A stretch of 64,000 nucleotides of DNA, taken from positions 1 to 64,000 of the forward strand of contig JADGKB010000036.1 of the NCBI GenBank assembly GCA_027604185.1. Reading direction: 5' to 3'. A model generated the notes under the pieces. The model saw only the letters and a program-made list of their open reading frames with translations, was not told the DNA's origin and ran no database searches. This DNA is from Boothiomyces macroporosus (Eukaryota > Chytridiomycota > Chytridiomycetes > Rhizophydiales > Terramycetaceae). This document shows, one piece after another, positions 45,366-58,005 of this stretch (position 1 is the first letter of the stretch; each line of letters starts with the position of its first letter). The translations under genes and the position numbers were made by a program.

Positions 45366-46038
45366 ATGACCAGCAAAGAACAGGAGCTACATTCAATAAT
45401 TGAACAAAAGGAAAAAGAAATCAAGAATCAAAAACACACAATAATACTACTAAAACATCAGCTAAATCTATTACAACGGAAAAATCAAAGTGCAGCAGAA
45501 ACACAGACAGATGAACGCGTAGAGACAAGAGCAGTAGAAATAATTCACAAAACAATAACACAGCTAAAATCTTTAATCGAAAAGGATATAATTGCGGATA
45601 TACCCGACCAAGGACTAACATTTATCGTAAAAGCTCTTCTATCTCTACATCACAAACATAACTTGCTAGTAGAAGCAAACAACAAGCTAGTTGTACAAAA
45701 CAAGGAATTCATCAAAGAAAACCTTTTGTTGTTGAAAAGAAAAAAAGTAATTCAGGATGACTTGAATACAATAACTGTGCTTTTGGAAAACAAGAAGGAA
45801 AAGCTGGAAAATGAAAAGCAAGAGATTGAGATACTGCAGAAACATCACATTGGAAAGTATCTGGAAGAGTATTTTGAAAAGAAAGTGGAGGCGCCAAGCA
45901 ACAGGTTCCCAGAATTTAAACGTGATGGAAAGGATAACAAAAAGTTCAAAGGTAAATTTTGCTAACGCAGCAATCAATGATCGCTGGAATGATCTGTTTG
46001 CTGCAGTCACAAAAGCACAAGTAATAAATCGTAAATAG
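45366..46038 (+). CDS. coiled-coil protein of unknown function
   Basis: About 217 residues after a 19-nt intron (GTAAATTTTGCTAACGCAG) near the end that joins KKFK to AINDRWNDLF. Almost the whole protein is predicted heptad-rich helix (Lys/Glu/Leu/Gln-rich: EQELHSIIEQKEKEIKNQ and ENKKEKLENEKQEIEILQ). I see no diagnostic domain; a structural, centrosomal or flagellar role is possible but not shown. It ends 7 nt before the convergent ABC transporter stop. Confidence 0.7.
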
Positions 46039-46045
46039 CAATATA

Positions 46046-49000
46046 TTACAGCAAATCTTCATCTACTAGTTTGATAAAAACTTCTTCCAAAGTAGTTTGA
46101 CCAATTCCATAGTCTAAAATGCCAACATCTGCTTTCTTTGCCTCTATCTCGTGAAAGATCTTTGAAATAAAGCCTTTTTGAGCAGGAAATTCGTAGGATA
46201 GGTTGGTCGAGAATGAATCTACTTTTGTCCAGCCTTCAGGCAGAATTGACTCGATGAAACTATGTTAGTGTGAAATTACCTTGCAACTTTTTCAGTGTCT
46301 TGAGGATTACTATTGGTATATAGCTTGTAGCCCGAGCCGTACAGCTCCTTCAGTCTAGTTTGGTTGGAAATGCATCTAAGACTACCCTTTGCCATGATTG
46401 CTATTTTCTGGCATAAAGCCTCAGCTTCTTCCATTGAATGAGTTGTAAGAACAATCGTTTTTCCTTCCCTAGCTTCATTTATGGTGTTCCAAATTGATCT
46501 ACGAACCTCTGGATCCAGCCCAGTTGTAGGTTCATCCAGAAATACCACTGTCGGAAAGCCAATCAGCGAAATTGCAATACTCAAACGTCTCTTTTCACCT
46601 CCAGATAAATGCTTGGACAATCTATTCTTGTATTCACCCATTTTCAATTGTTGAATGATGCCATTTACTGCGGTATTTTCTTGAGATCTTTCTACGCCCT
46701 TCAGCCTTGCATAGAAATACAAGTGATCAAGTGGTGTCAAGTCATCCCACAATATATCGAATTGGGGGCAAATGCCAATATTTTGATAAACACTTTGATT
46801 TTCAGTATGGATATCGAATCCCGCTATTCTAGCAGCTCCGTGAGTGCTTTCATACAAACCTGTCAATATATTGATAAGAGTAGTTTTCCCCTACATTAAA
46901 AATAAACATACAGCTCCATTAGGGCCAAGCAGTCCAAAAACAATTCCTTTTTCCACAGCAAAAGTAACGCTGTCTACCGCAATCTTTTCTCCGTCTCCTC
47001 TATCTTTGTAAACTTTTCTCATGTTCTTCACCACCAACAGATTTTCGCTCTCATCATATCTGTCATTCAAAACACGATCCCTCTCGGCTTTAACATCCAA
47101 GTCTTCCAAGTGATTCTCATATGATTGAACAGGAGCGATTGAAGGTTGTTCCATCGTGCCATGTCTAACATTCTTCCACAAAAACTCAACTGGAAAGTAC
47201 CAGGGTTTCCTGATACCGTATTCAGTTGGAAGTATGGATTCAATGTACATTGCAATTCCGAAATAGACAAAAACTTCAACAACAAGAAATTTGAGAGCAA
47301 GTGCGACCTCGTTTTGTCCAAACAAATCTGCAAATTTAAACGGCTATGGTTAAGAATTCACTCACAATCTCTCTTTTTAGAAAAGAGGCAAAATTCATCA
47401 AACTTAGAGAGTGGTAGAAGGCAAAAGGCGGCCATACAAACATGACTGATGGATAAGGTTCTCCAAAGTAGATATTGTCCAAAAATAGCGCAATCACAAC
47501 AGAGCATAGTACAATCAAGAACACATATACCAGCGCATCCCTGCTTTTCTTGAAGATAGCGCTGAATAGAAATGCTAACGCAATCTGACAATTCCCCCAC
47601 ACAAATAATGCAAATAATAAAAGAGAAGTGTCAGTTAGTGTGAAAAGCGTCAGTTTGAAGTATAAACCTGTGCAGTAAAATATAGCAGCAGATGCACAAT
47701 ACAAAATTAGCATGGTAATGTAATGAGTAGCATAATAGTACCAAGATTTCATCCCATTCATTCGCATCATCAGCAGTATTCTGGATTCTTTCTCTGACAC
47801 CAACGTTATCACAAAAATCTAAATTAAAGCACAGTTACTGGCAGCAAGAATGAAATGCCAAAAGGATAAAGGGTAGAACCTAGGAGCCCGCCAATAGGAA
47901 AGTCCAATTTTGTCGATTCATAAGTAGGAAAAGTGCGAAGACCTTGAGTTATCGAAGCATTAGAAAATGCTGTCACATTGCTATTTCTCAGTATGGCATT
48001 ATCTAGTTGGGTCTGTTGGTACATCATTCTAGCTACAGGACCAGCAAAATCTGTGGATTCAATCACATCGCCGCCCCCAAATAGATACGTCCAACTATAA
48101 CGCAGCTTTTTGTGATCGATTTTGTCAAAGTACAATGCCCCATGAGGCAGATTTTTGAGAATCTCGTTGATTTCCAGGAAAATGTCAATATCAGAAGCCA
48201 TATCGGTGTTTGCATTGGAAAACCCTGATTTGGGCAAATTTACGATTTGTGTGGTGGTGTTCAAGATATATTCTGCCAATAAATCGTCCAGCTCTGGAAT
48301 TGTTTTTGAAGTTACATTGTAATACGGACTAGGTAAAAACCCGTTAAACTTATAACTCAATGAAGAGTTAAAGCTGACGTCCAAGTAGTACTTTGTCGGA
48401 AGTGTATTCAGTAAGCCTGAATTTGGCGAAGCAGGGACAAATGCAGGGCCACTTCCATTTAGGAAATTATTCATATCTATTGCATCTAGTTTCGTTTTCG
48501 TTCCCAAAAGAGAAAAGTCCACGCTTGGATCAGCAGAAACAAACGTCCAAGGATATAACTGCTTTCTGATGAACGTAAATATTGTGAATTGATCAATTTG
48601 CCCACTCTCCAAAGCTTTAAACCAGCCATTGATTGGCTGAGCCATAAGAGTTCTAGCATTAAGTATATAACTACGTATCCCGAATCTTATTCCCTGAAGC
48701 AGTTGTTGGTCTTTCGTAAACAGATGATTTGGGATAATCTTCGCCATACCACAGTACACATGGTTGTGGTCTGCCACCAAAGAACCTAAAGTTGACATTT
48801 GTATAGATAGGCAACTTTGCACCTTTAATACCGTCACTGCTGTTTTTAGGCAGATTTGGGTTTTCCAGATTCCATATGGGAATGTTCATGCTGTCCATTG
48901 CAGCAACATTCGAGCAATAGAGATATTCTTCGATTGGGATTGTGCTCGTCAAGGCATTCAGGATAAAATTTCCCAAAATTGAAGCCAAAGCAGCCATCAG

Positions 49001-49339
49001 CAAGGGACACAAACTTGGTTAGTCAAATTGCAACCTGATGCAGCAGATGTTTGTGAACCACTGTCTCTTTTGATACTGAATTGCCCTGCCAACAACTGCC
49101 ATTGATTGTCTGCTTTTCCTCAACTTCTCTTGCTGCTCAACCTCATGCTTTCCTTTGACATCTTGAATAGCACTTCCGACTACCGTTTCCATTTCCTCTT
49201 TGACAATACCACCTTCTTGTTCCTCACCAATATTCAATTTTACCTCCAAATTATTATTTTCTATGGATTCTAGAGTGTCTGAAACTACCTCAGTCTGCAT
49301 TTCTGACACCAAGGATCCATTGATGTCTATGTTTTCCAT
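46046..49339 (-). CDS. ABCA-subfamily half transporter
   Basis: Lipid-type ABC exporter with one membrane domain and one nucleotide-binding domain. An N-terminal ~100-residue cytosolic extension precedes the first helix (MAALASILGNFIL), then a large extracellular loop of about 330 residues, several helices (near 47340-47810), and the NBD. The Walker A is built across a 21-nt intron: GLLGPNGA|GKTTLINIL. Then the signature LSGGEKRRLSIAISL and Walker B VVFLDEPTTGLDPE, which fit ABCA, and the C-terminal ABCA-type regulatory end (GIGQTTLEEVFIKLV). Introns include 21-nt and GTAATTTCACACTAACATAG. About 1,030 residues. Cargo unknown, probably phospholipid or sterol. Confidence 0.9.
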
Positions 49340-49497
49340 GAACGAAAATTCAAGCTTTTTCCCCTTTAAACTGTGACGCCACTCTCAAATGCAAGAGTTG
49401 TTATTGCTACTACAAAGACCCTTTGATCTTTAAACCGATGCATAATATCCGCAAGTAGTGCGCATGGTTGAATTTAGAATTTTTTAGTTTTTCCACT

Positions 49498-50562
49498 ATG
49501 AAATCTGTATTTCGAGTTTTCAAACGATTCAATTCAACAAATCATAATGTGGTGATTATAGGCTCTGGACCAGGTAATTTGTCTCTTATTCCAGCTGCGC
49601 ATACAGCTGCTATTTATTGTGCAAGAGCAAATTTGAATCCAGTAATGTATGAGGGATATATGGCTGGTGGTGTAGCCGCTGGGGGACAATTGGTAGCTAT
49701 TCGCTAATTAGACCACGACTACAGAAGTTGAAAACTTTCCTGGATTTCCCAAAGGCATCAGCGGACCAGAATTAATGGAAAATATGAGAAACCAAAGTGA
49801 AAGGTTTGGAACTGTTATAGTTTCTGATACTATTTCGAAATTGGATTTAACTCAACGGCCATTTAAACTTTGGATTGAGAATGAGGAAGACAAGGAGCCA
49901 ATTCTAGCAAAGTCGCTGATTGTAGCCACTGGTGCTACAGCAAAGAGACTGAACATTGCAGGAGAAGACAAATACTGGCAAGCTGGAATTTCAGCATGTG
50001 CAGGTAAGCAGCTTTTTGATTTAGTTTGTGATGGGGCTGCTCCAATATTTAAAAACAAGGAACTCGCAGTAGTTGGTGGTGGTGACAGTGCTTGTGAAGA
50101 AGCAATGTTTCTGACAAAGTATGCCTCCAAAGTGTACTTGCTCGTACGAAGGGATCAACTACGAGCTTCTAAAGTGATGCAAGATAGATTAAAGAGAAAT
50201 CCAAAAATTGAAATTCTATGGAATACGATCCCAATTAAAGCTAACGGAGACCGACTATTAACCAACATTGAGCTCCAAGACACAAAGACAAAGGAAACTA
50301 GGATTTTGAATGTTAATGGGCTATTTTATGCTATTGGCCATCTTCCAAACACTTCAATTTTCTCATCCACAGATTTAAAACTAGATAGTGATGGATATAT
50401 TATCACCAATGGTACAGAAACCAACATTGAAGGAGTATTTGCCTGTGGTGATGTGCAAGATAAGAGATATCGCCAAGCAATTACTGCTGCAGGGTAAGAA
50501 AAGGTTAATCTAGATCTGGATGTATGGCTGCATTAGATTGTGAAAAGTTTTTGGAACACTAA
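49498..50562 (+). CDS. TRR1: thioredoxin reductase, mitochondrial (low-Mr type)
   Basis: NADPH-dependent FAD enzyme of bacterial/fungal type. A mitochondrial presequence ([16 protein letters not shown]) precedes the FAD motif [16 protein letters not shown], joined over a 21-nt intron. Other blocks: [17 protein letters not shown] over [31 protein letters not shown] for [15 protein letters not shown] for FAD. The redox-active site ISACAVCDGA is assembled across intron 50004-50024: the first Cys-Ala lies before it and Val-Cys after it. The last intron (GTAAGAAAAGGTTAATCTAG) restores the C-terminus [11 protein letters not shown]. About 325 residues. Confident. Confidence 0.96.
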
Positions 50563-50582
50563 TAAATATATTATAAGAGAAT

Positions 50583-51603
50583 TTATTCCAGGTTCCATGT
50601 GACAGAAACCCCTTTGTCGTTCCAGTCATGCAAGCGCAGTAGAATTGCCTCATAGCATAGTTTAAACTGAGAAAACGATTGAACCATGGAAATTCGTTGG
50701 TGTCGAAGGTGATTTACTGATAGAGCGACTAAATCACAATTCGAGACTTTATCCCAATCTGGTTTCTTTAGCTTTGAGCAATCTGTGATTCCGTTTTCAA
50801 ATGCCTTTAATATCGAATCTATCGTACAAAACGTGCCAGATCTGCCAACTCCAGCTGAGCAGTGTACAATGAACGGGCCCATTTCTGTTGCTGTCGAATA
50901 CACGCTATTGGCATAGTCTATTACGTCCAGAACAAGGTGTGCATCACTTCCTTCATGATCTGGCCAACCCAGAAACTGAATTTGCTCCACCTTTCTCTTG
51001 CTTCCCTCAAATTCAATTTCGAATTGTCTATGAATAGTTTGTCCATTCATCAGGCTGGAGTCCTTTTTCAATACAACACTAAAAGACTTTTCTCCAGAAT
51101 ATTCTACAGGCTGATCAATAGTTTCTGGCCAATACTTGTGACACTTGATTCGATCTTTCTCTACTTCTGGAGTCAACATCACCACAACCTGGATTAATAA
51201 TTGTTACTGGTGATTTCTGTTCCCAAACCATCTGCCAAAACGAATAAAAGGTATTTGGTAGCGGTCCTTGGGTGGCAATATATTTCTCATTGCCAAACAT
51301 ATCGGAAATGTGAGTAGCATTGATATAATCCGGCGTTCCGTTTAAAACTACACGATTGAAATCATATGGAACAATATCGTAATATCGATTCAGCTTTTCG
51401 TTCTTCTTTGTGGCTTCGATGGTATAGCTCAAATCGTTTTCCAAACGTTCCTGTTCCAGATCACTGATTGTCTTGTAAAGATTTTTAATGTAGGAATTTC
51501 CCACTTGCTTTGTCGTATCTGGGAACCATTTAGGCAGATATTTTTCCTGTGCCAATTTGTCGTACATTATTATTTTTGGTTTTGCAGATTTGAAAAGATT
51601 CAT
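50583..51603 (-). CDS. protein tyrosine phosphatase, paralogue of the gene at 9132
   Basis: Classical PTP of about 330 residues with one 19-nt intron (GTAACAATTATTAATCCAG) that joins KSP to VVVMLTPE. Catalytic features: NRYYDIVPYDFNRV, LGWPDHEGSD, P-loop HCSAGVGRSGT, Q loop QSFSQFKL. The C-terminal GVSVTW and several insertions are shared with the 9132 phosphatase, but the long N-terminal myristoylated extension is absent. It is 20 nt from the convergent thioredoxin reductase stop; whether redox control of the catalytic Cys links the two is speculation. Confidence 0.92.
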
Positions 51604-51850
51604 TTCGAGGTTTTCACTCCAGAATTACAGCACAATAACTTGGTCATACAGTATGGCCATCGAACCGGAATGCCGGATTCGATTCGTTCTGTACATTTAA
51701 TAATTCATGACTCAACCTTCTTCACCTAATCTACCACTCTCTCGCTCCTCCCACTTAATAATACTCGCTTGAATACGGTTGTTCATCGGCTTATTTATCG
51801 ACTCACTTTTTTTAATTTCAACTTTTATCAGCAGACTTTTACGCGATTTT

Positions 51851-54690
51851 ATGAAAAGGCAACGGGAGGAAATCGAGGGTTCAGATATTGATCACAAATC
51901 TACTCCAGAAGAACAATATTTGCTATACATCAGGCTTCGCCTTCGAGATAACACCTCAGCGGTTGAAGAAAGCAATCCGCAACGATATGAAAATGCACTA
52001 TTTGAACTCTCGTTTCACTTGAGTCTCAGTAAAGATATGAGACAGCAGAGCTTTAGATACGTAGGTTTGATAAAGAGAAGCGGTCCTCTTAACGTAAGAT
52101 CCATTTTGACATAGATCCAATCCTTGTTCATGCAGACTTGCGGTTGTATATGGGCTGCCGAATTATCTCTGACGAAACGAAACTGTCTGTATCCGATTTC
52201 AGTGCTTTTAAATGTACTTCACAAGCTTACAAAATTTGTCAGCGAGTCTGGACATTTGCTGTACGAACCAGTGTTTTTCGATACATTCTTCAACAACTTC
52301 AAAATGGCATTGATGGCTATAGAGCCAAGCGAACCGAATTTAGGACTGATGAATATCGCCCAAAGTGTTTATGCCCTGTATATTCAGCAGATGGAAAAAT
52401 ATCGACACTATCGGACAATATTTCAAAGTCTGATTAGACTGGAAAACTCTGACTATTCCAATTTAAAAGCAGATCAGTTCAAGACAGAGTCAATGCTGGA
52501 TATATTCAGATTTGGATGGCTGCTCATCCTACTTTCAGATGGTAATTTTCTCGTAATCGTAGTTGACTTGAAAAACAATACTTTGACGAATGTAGTTGGG
52601 ATTATTGGATTCGTAGCATCTCATATAGCGAGCGTTAGAACTATGGGGGAACTTGTTGTCAAAATGCCAATGCTGCCAAAGTGTAGTCCAGAAGTTTACG
52701 AGTTGCCCTGGACAGCACACTTTAAGGAGGTGCTAGAGTTTATCAGAAATTATTACAATTGTGACTCATCCATATATGCAGATGTGGAAAGCTTTTTACA
52801 AGTAACTTTATTCTAATTTTTGTATTTAAAAGCCAGTAGCCTATTGCTCTGCACAGAAGAGGTGCTTGAACCTGGATCATTCTGGAGGATATATAAAATG
52901 GCGTTTGATGGCGGCCCACAAGGTCTACTTCAAGTGAATTTGCAGAGCATTATGAGTCGCTTGGATAAGGAATTTAAACCGCGACTTTACCAGTTGGATT
53001 TCATTGCATTCGTTCCAACATGGGATCGTACTATTGCAGCACCTAAAAAATTCTTGCGAACTCCCGCACAGTCTACTTCAAAGAGATCTACGATGAGGAA
53101 TCTATGTCGAGTAGCGTCGGTATCTTCAGGCCTCGATGTAAATTTATTTAATATTAGAACAAAATGACAGTAACTCCTTTATCTGCGTTGGGACAAGTGG
53201 GGTTGAAATCGGAGCAAAAAGATGATATTAAAGTGGTACTTCAGCAAAAATTCGCAAGGATTGATATTCATAGTACTCAATTCGTTGAGCAAATGCCTGT
53301 GTATATTCAAGACCGAGCTACTAAAATTACAGGCAAGATTGGAAATTAATGGTAGACACAATGAAGGTTCAAATGCCCGCAACAAAAGATGTGTGGGATT
53401 TCGCTTTAAAGATTTACTACAACTTATTTATTTATCTACTAAACGTGGATGCGGATCTAAGGAATGAAGAGAAATTCTACAAGGAAATCGCTGCAGACGG
53501 TCAGTTTCACAGAGCAGTAATGTGCATTTCAATGGAGCTTGCTCGCCTAGCATATAATTTGAATACAGTAACATTTGAGGCACTCATCAGACATTGCCTT
53601 GCAAATATTGTAGATCTCAGTTTGGTAATAGAGCTTTTGAAGGAGTATATCATCAAGCAGCCGGAATGGCCGCGTGATGTTATTAAACGGCTGTATGAAC
53701 TACACGAAAGGACTACTGAAACAGAATTGTGGACTGATCCGCAGTTTTATCAGTTTTTAGAATTTGAAAACTCTAAAGAAAATGCGAGTTATATGGAATT
53801 CTTTGCAGTTTCCAAGACAGTGCAGTTCTTTGGGTATGTTCAGTCCAAGATGAAAGTTAAGGCGCCTGATGGACCACATATGGCCAAGTATGCCTACTTG
53901 GATCAGTCAAAGTTTCAAGGTTATCTAGTAACTGATTATTAATTTCAAGTTTCTATTTCACAATGCAATCCAATTTGCAAGTTCAAGACTTGAATCGTTT
54001 TTCAGGAGCGAACAGTGTCAAATGTCTGAAAAGTGCTTACAGAGGGTATGCTTATGTTAATTACAGAGCAAAGATATCTTAATGGAGTGTATAACAAACG
54101 ATCACAAGTATCGCTTAATATCAAATAGGCACCTTGATATTATTATCATTTGTAGCATTTATTTGGCTGGAACTATAATCGCACACAAACCAGAAATCAC
54201 GTTCAAAGGATTAGTGGCCCAGTACGAAAAATTCCCTCAATACTTTTACAAGGTAGCTGCTATCTCACAAAGACCGTAAAGCAGATATACGTTCCTTCAT
54301 CCGAAGACAACAATCATTGCGACATTGTAGAGTTTTATAAAACCGTGTTCCTCCCTGTCCTGACACCATATCTATCCATCAAAGTATTCTTTATCTCATT
54401 TATAGGAAAATTGCGAGCCTCAAGCACTTTCTAACGTCATTAATTTCAACTTTGAAAAGATGAAATTGAATAATGACTACCTGCTAACTTCACCAATTAG
54501 AAGGGATTCAATGAAAACCAAAAAGAAGCTTTCTTTCAATTCACCAGGATTCGGCTCTCCAAACTCCAAATCGCCGTTAACCTATGCTCCTTGTACGCCA
54601 TCAAAATTGGGGCAGGTGATGAATAATGATTCCCCATTGCAAAACAGAAAGTCAGTGGGAATTCTAAATAGGCAAGCAAATCAAGGCTGA
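51851..54690 (+). CDS. retinoblastoma (RB/p107-like) pocket protein
   Basis: Cell-cycle repressor of E2F. The RB_N cyclin-like region reads FRFGWLLILLSDGNFLVIVV. The A box has VTPLSALGQVG, DGQFHRAVMCISMELARLAYN and WPRDVIKRL (like the FxMSLLACALEV and REMIKHLE regions of RB), and the B box has SNRHLDIIIICSIYLAGTII (like DRHLDQIILCSIYVICK). IVEFYKTVFLP matches the end of the pocket, and the Ser/Pro-rich tail (TSPIRRDSMK, SFNSPGFGSPN) carries CDK-type sites. Introns: 21 nt near 2090 of the gene start, 31 nt at 52802-52832, a GC-AG 23-nt one at 53333-53355, and five of 20-22 nt beyond. About 870 residues. Absent from most yeasts. Confidence 0.88.
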
Positions 54691-54753
54691 GCTATATCTT
54701 GTGCTTTAAATAAATACTTGCAATTTTCAACTTTTAGTTTTACGCGTCAACTA

Positions 54754-57186
54754 ATGTTTTCCGTAAAGAAATATGTATTTGTAGATAGTTATGAAGGGGA
54801 GCTGTCAAATGATATTGAAGAGCGATATCATGGAGCCGGAACTGTACATTTCCAATCTGGTGGCTCATACTCTGGACAGTTTAAAGATGGAAATATGCAC
54901 GGCGAAGGGGTATATACATGGAATGATGGGGTGGTTTATTCAGGACAATTCGACAATGATCGTATTTTAGGGTCTGGGCAATATACTTGGTTATTCATAT
55001 TTTATCTTAGGAATGATGACACATCTTACAAAGGCCAATTAGAAAATGGATTGAGACATGGCACTGGCTTATTTACAGTCAAGAACAAGTTCATTGATGG
55101 AGAATGGGCCAAAGGAAAGCCTCATGGTTATGTAACAGGGTTCTAACAAACAGAGTATATGCCAGTATGAAGACCAGAGTGTGTATAGTGGGAATTGGAA
55201 TTGCGGTAAAAAGCATGGAAACGGAAAGATGCTTTATAAATCTGGAAACTACTATGTGGGCGAATGGAAAGACGATTTAAAGTGTGGTAAAGGCAAAATG
55301 ACTTGGCTGGACCGCAATGAAGAATATGAGGGCAATTGGGAGAACGGGCTTCCAAATGGATTTGGGCAATACGTTTGGAGATTGAAAGCACTAAGAGATC
55401 ATCAATACCCTCTTCAGAACACCTACAGGGGTACTTTTTGGTTTAGTTTAGGATATTGGGTAGATGGGAAAAGGGAAGGATATGGTGTGTTCTTTTACTC
55501 TAGCGGGGCCAAATATGAAGGAAACTGGAAAAACAATCTGAAAGAAGGCTTTGGTAAATTTGTTTCAGAAAACGGGAGAGTTTACGAAGGGGAGTTTGTT
55601 GCAGACAGACCAGTTGCAAAGATTGAGTTTTTCAGTAATTTGACACCGTTCGTTTTTCATATTCCCAAAGATGCTGGGCCAGATACGAACAATGAAATAA
55701 CGCTGGCACTTAATAAGGTGATATTCAGATATTCCTCCCAGTTGAGAGATATATATCACCGTTGCTGCGAAAAAACGAGGAATATTAGTGGCTATCAAGC
55801 AAAAAATACAATCATAAAGTCGGTGGTTTGGGATTTGCTGAAATCTGTGAATATTTTATCCCTTGGTAGTTCGATAGGTGATCTGTACTAATTTAAGCCG
55901 ACTTGAATCGCGCATATGCAGTTGAATTCAAGAATGAACCGGTTTTCCATGAAAAATACAATGTAAGCATTTGCTAATCTAGGATCCCCACAACAGAAGG
56001 ACGGAAATGATTTTTCATGATTTTTTAGAGTACATCCTACTCATATCACATCATCTGTTTAAAGATTCAAAGAACTTGTCGCTTCATGACACGGGTATCA
56101 GCTCGTCATTCTCGTACATGATTAAAACATACCTTTTACCTTCTCTTGAAGCAAAACCCGTTCCACCTGAAGAAAAAGAGCACCCAATAGTATCCACCTG
56201 GGAGGTATCTTGAGCTAATCCGAGGAAGCTTGTGTTACATTCGAATCGCAAATGGAAGAGTTATACAGCCACCTTCACCATCATTCCAAGAATTCTTTAC
56301 AGGCTGCTGCTGATGACAAGACGATTACCTTTAGAGAGTTTATTCTAATATTGAAGGTACTGCCAAGTTTATCAAGGACTACCAAATATTTGAAAAATAC
56401 GGAAATCAATTGAATGTCAAGAATGTCCTTTTGGAATTTCAAAAGCAATTCCCTGCGATTAATGATAACGGTTATTTAAACCTTGAATTTGAGGTCAAAA
56501 AAATTAACTGTAGATGTTAGTCGATGAATTTGTTGCTTATGCAAATTTCTGCTCTAGACTTGCTGCAGCGCACATAATTGAAAAGCTTCAATACGCAGAA
56601 AATAATCCGCAAGAAGAAGAGGTAGCGGTTGCCAATCCTGCAACTGTTTCAGAAACACTCCCAGCCATTGAAACCACCGTTATTACCGCTAATACAGTAA
56701 TTCAGCCATCTCCAGTTCCAATTAATCCTCCAGAGCAAAAGATAGAAACCCCTTCATCCGCAAGGAGGAAATCAATGATGGCATCAAAGGTAGCTACGGC
56801 ATTGATGGTGAACTCTGTTAAAAAGAGGCTATCAAAGATTGAAATGGAGGTTGAGCAAGATGTGTCCACTAGACAATCAACCACTTTGAAATTCCAAGAG
56901 GAAAAAGAGCCTCCTAAAATTGATCGTATTCTTTACTAACTCAGGGGTTACAGAGTTGAGGAATCTCTACACCGACACTGTGCATGGATTTTATAACCAG
57001 ATGATCAAATGCAATCAAGAAGGACAAGAAGCAATTAAATTGATCAACAGCTTTTTGAAAAGAAAGTCCTATGTATCAACACTGAACGAAGTTGCTCAAA
57101 TTGCATCTCAGCGGTACTCTACTGTAAAGAAATCAGACTCTGCAAAAGGTGAACCAAAAAATACTGACGAAAAGGAGGAAATATAA
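54754..57186 (+). CDS. RSPH10B: radial spoke head 10 homologue (RSPH10B-like), MORN repeats
   Basis: Axonemal radial-spoke/central-apparatus protein. At least eight MORN repeats occupy the first ~270 residues (YHGAGTVHFQSGGSYSGQF, HGEGVYTWNDG, GNGKMLYKSGNYYVGEW, EGYGVFFYSSGAKYEGNW). A helical C-terminal region follows (ALNKVIFRYSSQLRDIY, DLLKSVNILS) that fits RSPH10B. Introns include GTGATCTGTACTAATTTAAG, GTAAGCATTTGCTAATCTAG, GTATCTTGAGCTAATCCGAG, GTACTGCCAAGTTTATCAAG, GTCAAAAAAATTAACTGTAG and GTATTCTTTACTAACTCAG. About 740 residues. Starts 64 nt downstream of RB, same strand. Confidence 0.88.
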
Positions 57187-57206
57187 TATTTTTTAAAGTT
57201 ATATAT

Positions 57207-57972
57207 TCAAAACAATTCCTTGAAATCTATCTGAGGACCGTATAGCGCAGCCCAGGATGCTGGATACTTGAGCTGCTTTGGGAACGAAAGATTGAATGCC
57301 TTGCCAGTTACTTCAACAAGTTGTAATGCAGGATCCAAGTTATCTACTATTAACATCATAAAAACCTCCTTCTTCAGTGAAATACCCAAGAACTGTATAG
57401 TTTTTGTGCCCCAGCTCGTGAATAATGAATCTTGAGACTCCAGCACCAAATGGCAATCTTGAAGCGTAATCTGATCCATCCAGCTCCTTTATAATTTCAT
57501 TTACGCCGTATTGCGTCAGCGATAACTCGGTAGAGTGGTAATACAACTGATTACTTCTCAGCTGTTCATCATCTCTCCTCCGTTTATCAAATCCAGTTAA
57601 AATAAACAGTTTCATTTCATTCTTTTGTACCCATTCAGCGAATGATTTAGCAAACTGGATAGCGAATCCTGTACTAACGGGAGATCGGATTTGTGCAATC
57701 AGAAAATCATATTGGTCTGATCGATATAATTCAAATGCGGTGTATATTTGATCATCATCTCCTGAATATACTCTAGAGCCGCTAATTGGTTCCACAAATG
57801 GAGAGTTGAAAATTCCGACCCTGGTAAATCCAAAGTTGTGGATTAACAAATCGATTGCAAGCTGGCCGAGGAATGCAACTGAATTCGGAGCTGGCTGATT
57901 TAGAAATAGCTTTACCATAACCAAGGTCTTGTTTTTAAGCTCTACGGGATTGGTGCACCTCAAAGAGATCAT
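57207..57972 (-). CDS. PSMG2: proteasome assembly chaperone 2 (PSMG2/Pba2)
   Basis: Forms a dimer with PAC1 to guide assembly of the 20S alpha ring. VAFLGQLAIDLLIHNFGFTR, FELYRSDQYDFLIAQIRSPV and KLFILTGFDKRR follow the PAC2 pattern. A 22-nt intron joins FTEEG to DNLDPALQLVEV (human EGDNIPDA-like), after which SWAALYGPQIDFKELF gives the family C-terminus. Length about 245 residues, normal. Start ATG at 57972. Confidence 0.9.
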
Positions 57973-58005
57973 TTTTGAAAGTTTATGAAAATTATCTGAC
58001 TTTAT

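Noticed and set aside
45421..46010. Long minus-strand frames antisense to the coiled-coil gene
   Set aside because: The plus strand has a full coiled-coil reading with a valid start and splice; the antisense frames are hydrophobic shadows of Lys/Glu-rich codons.
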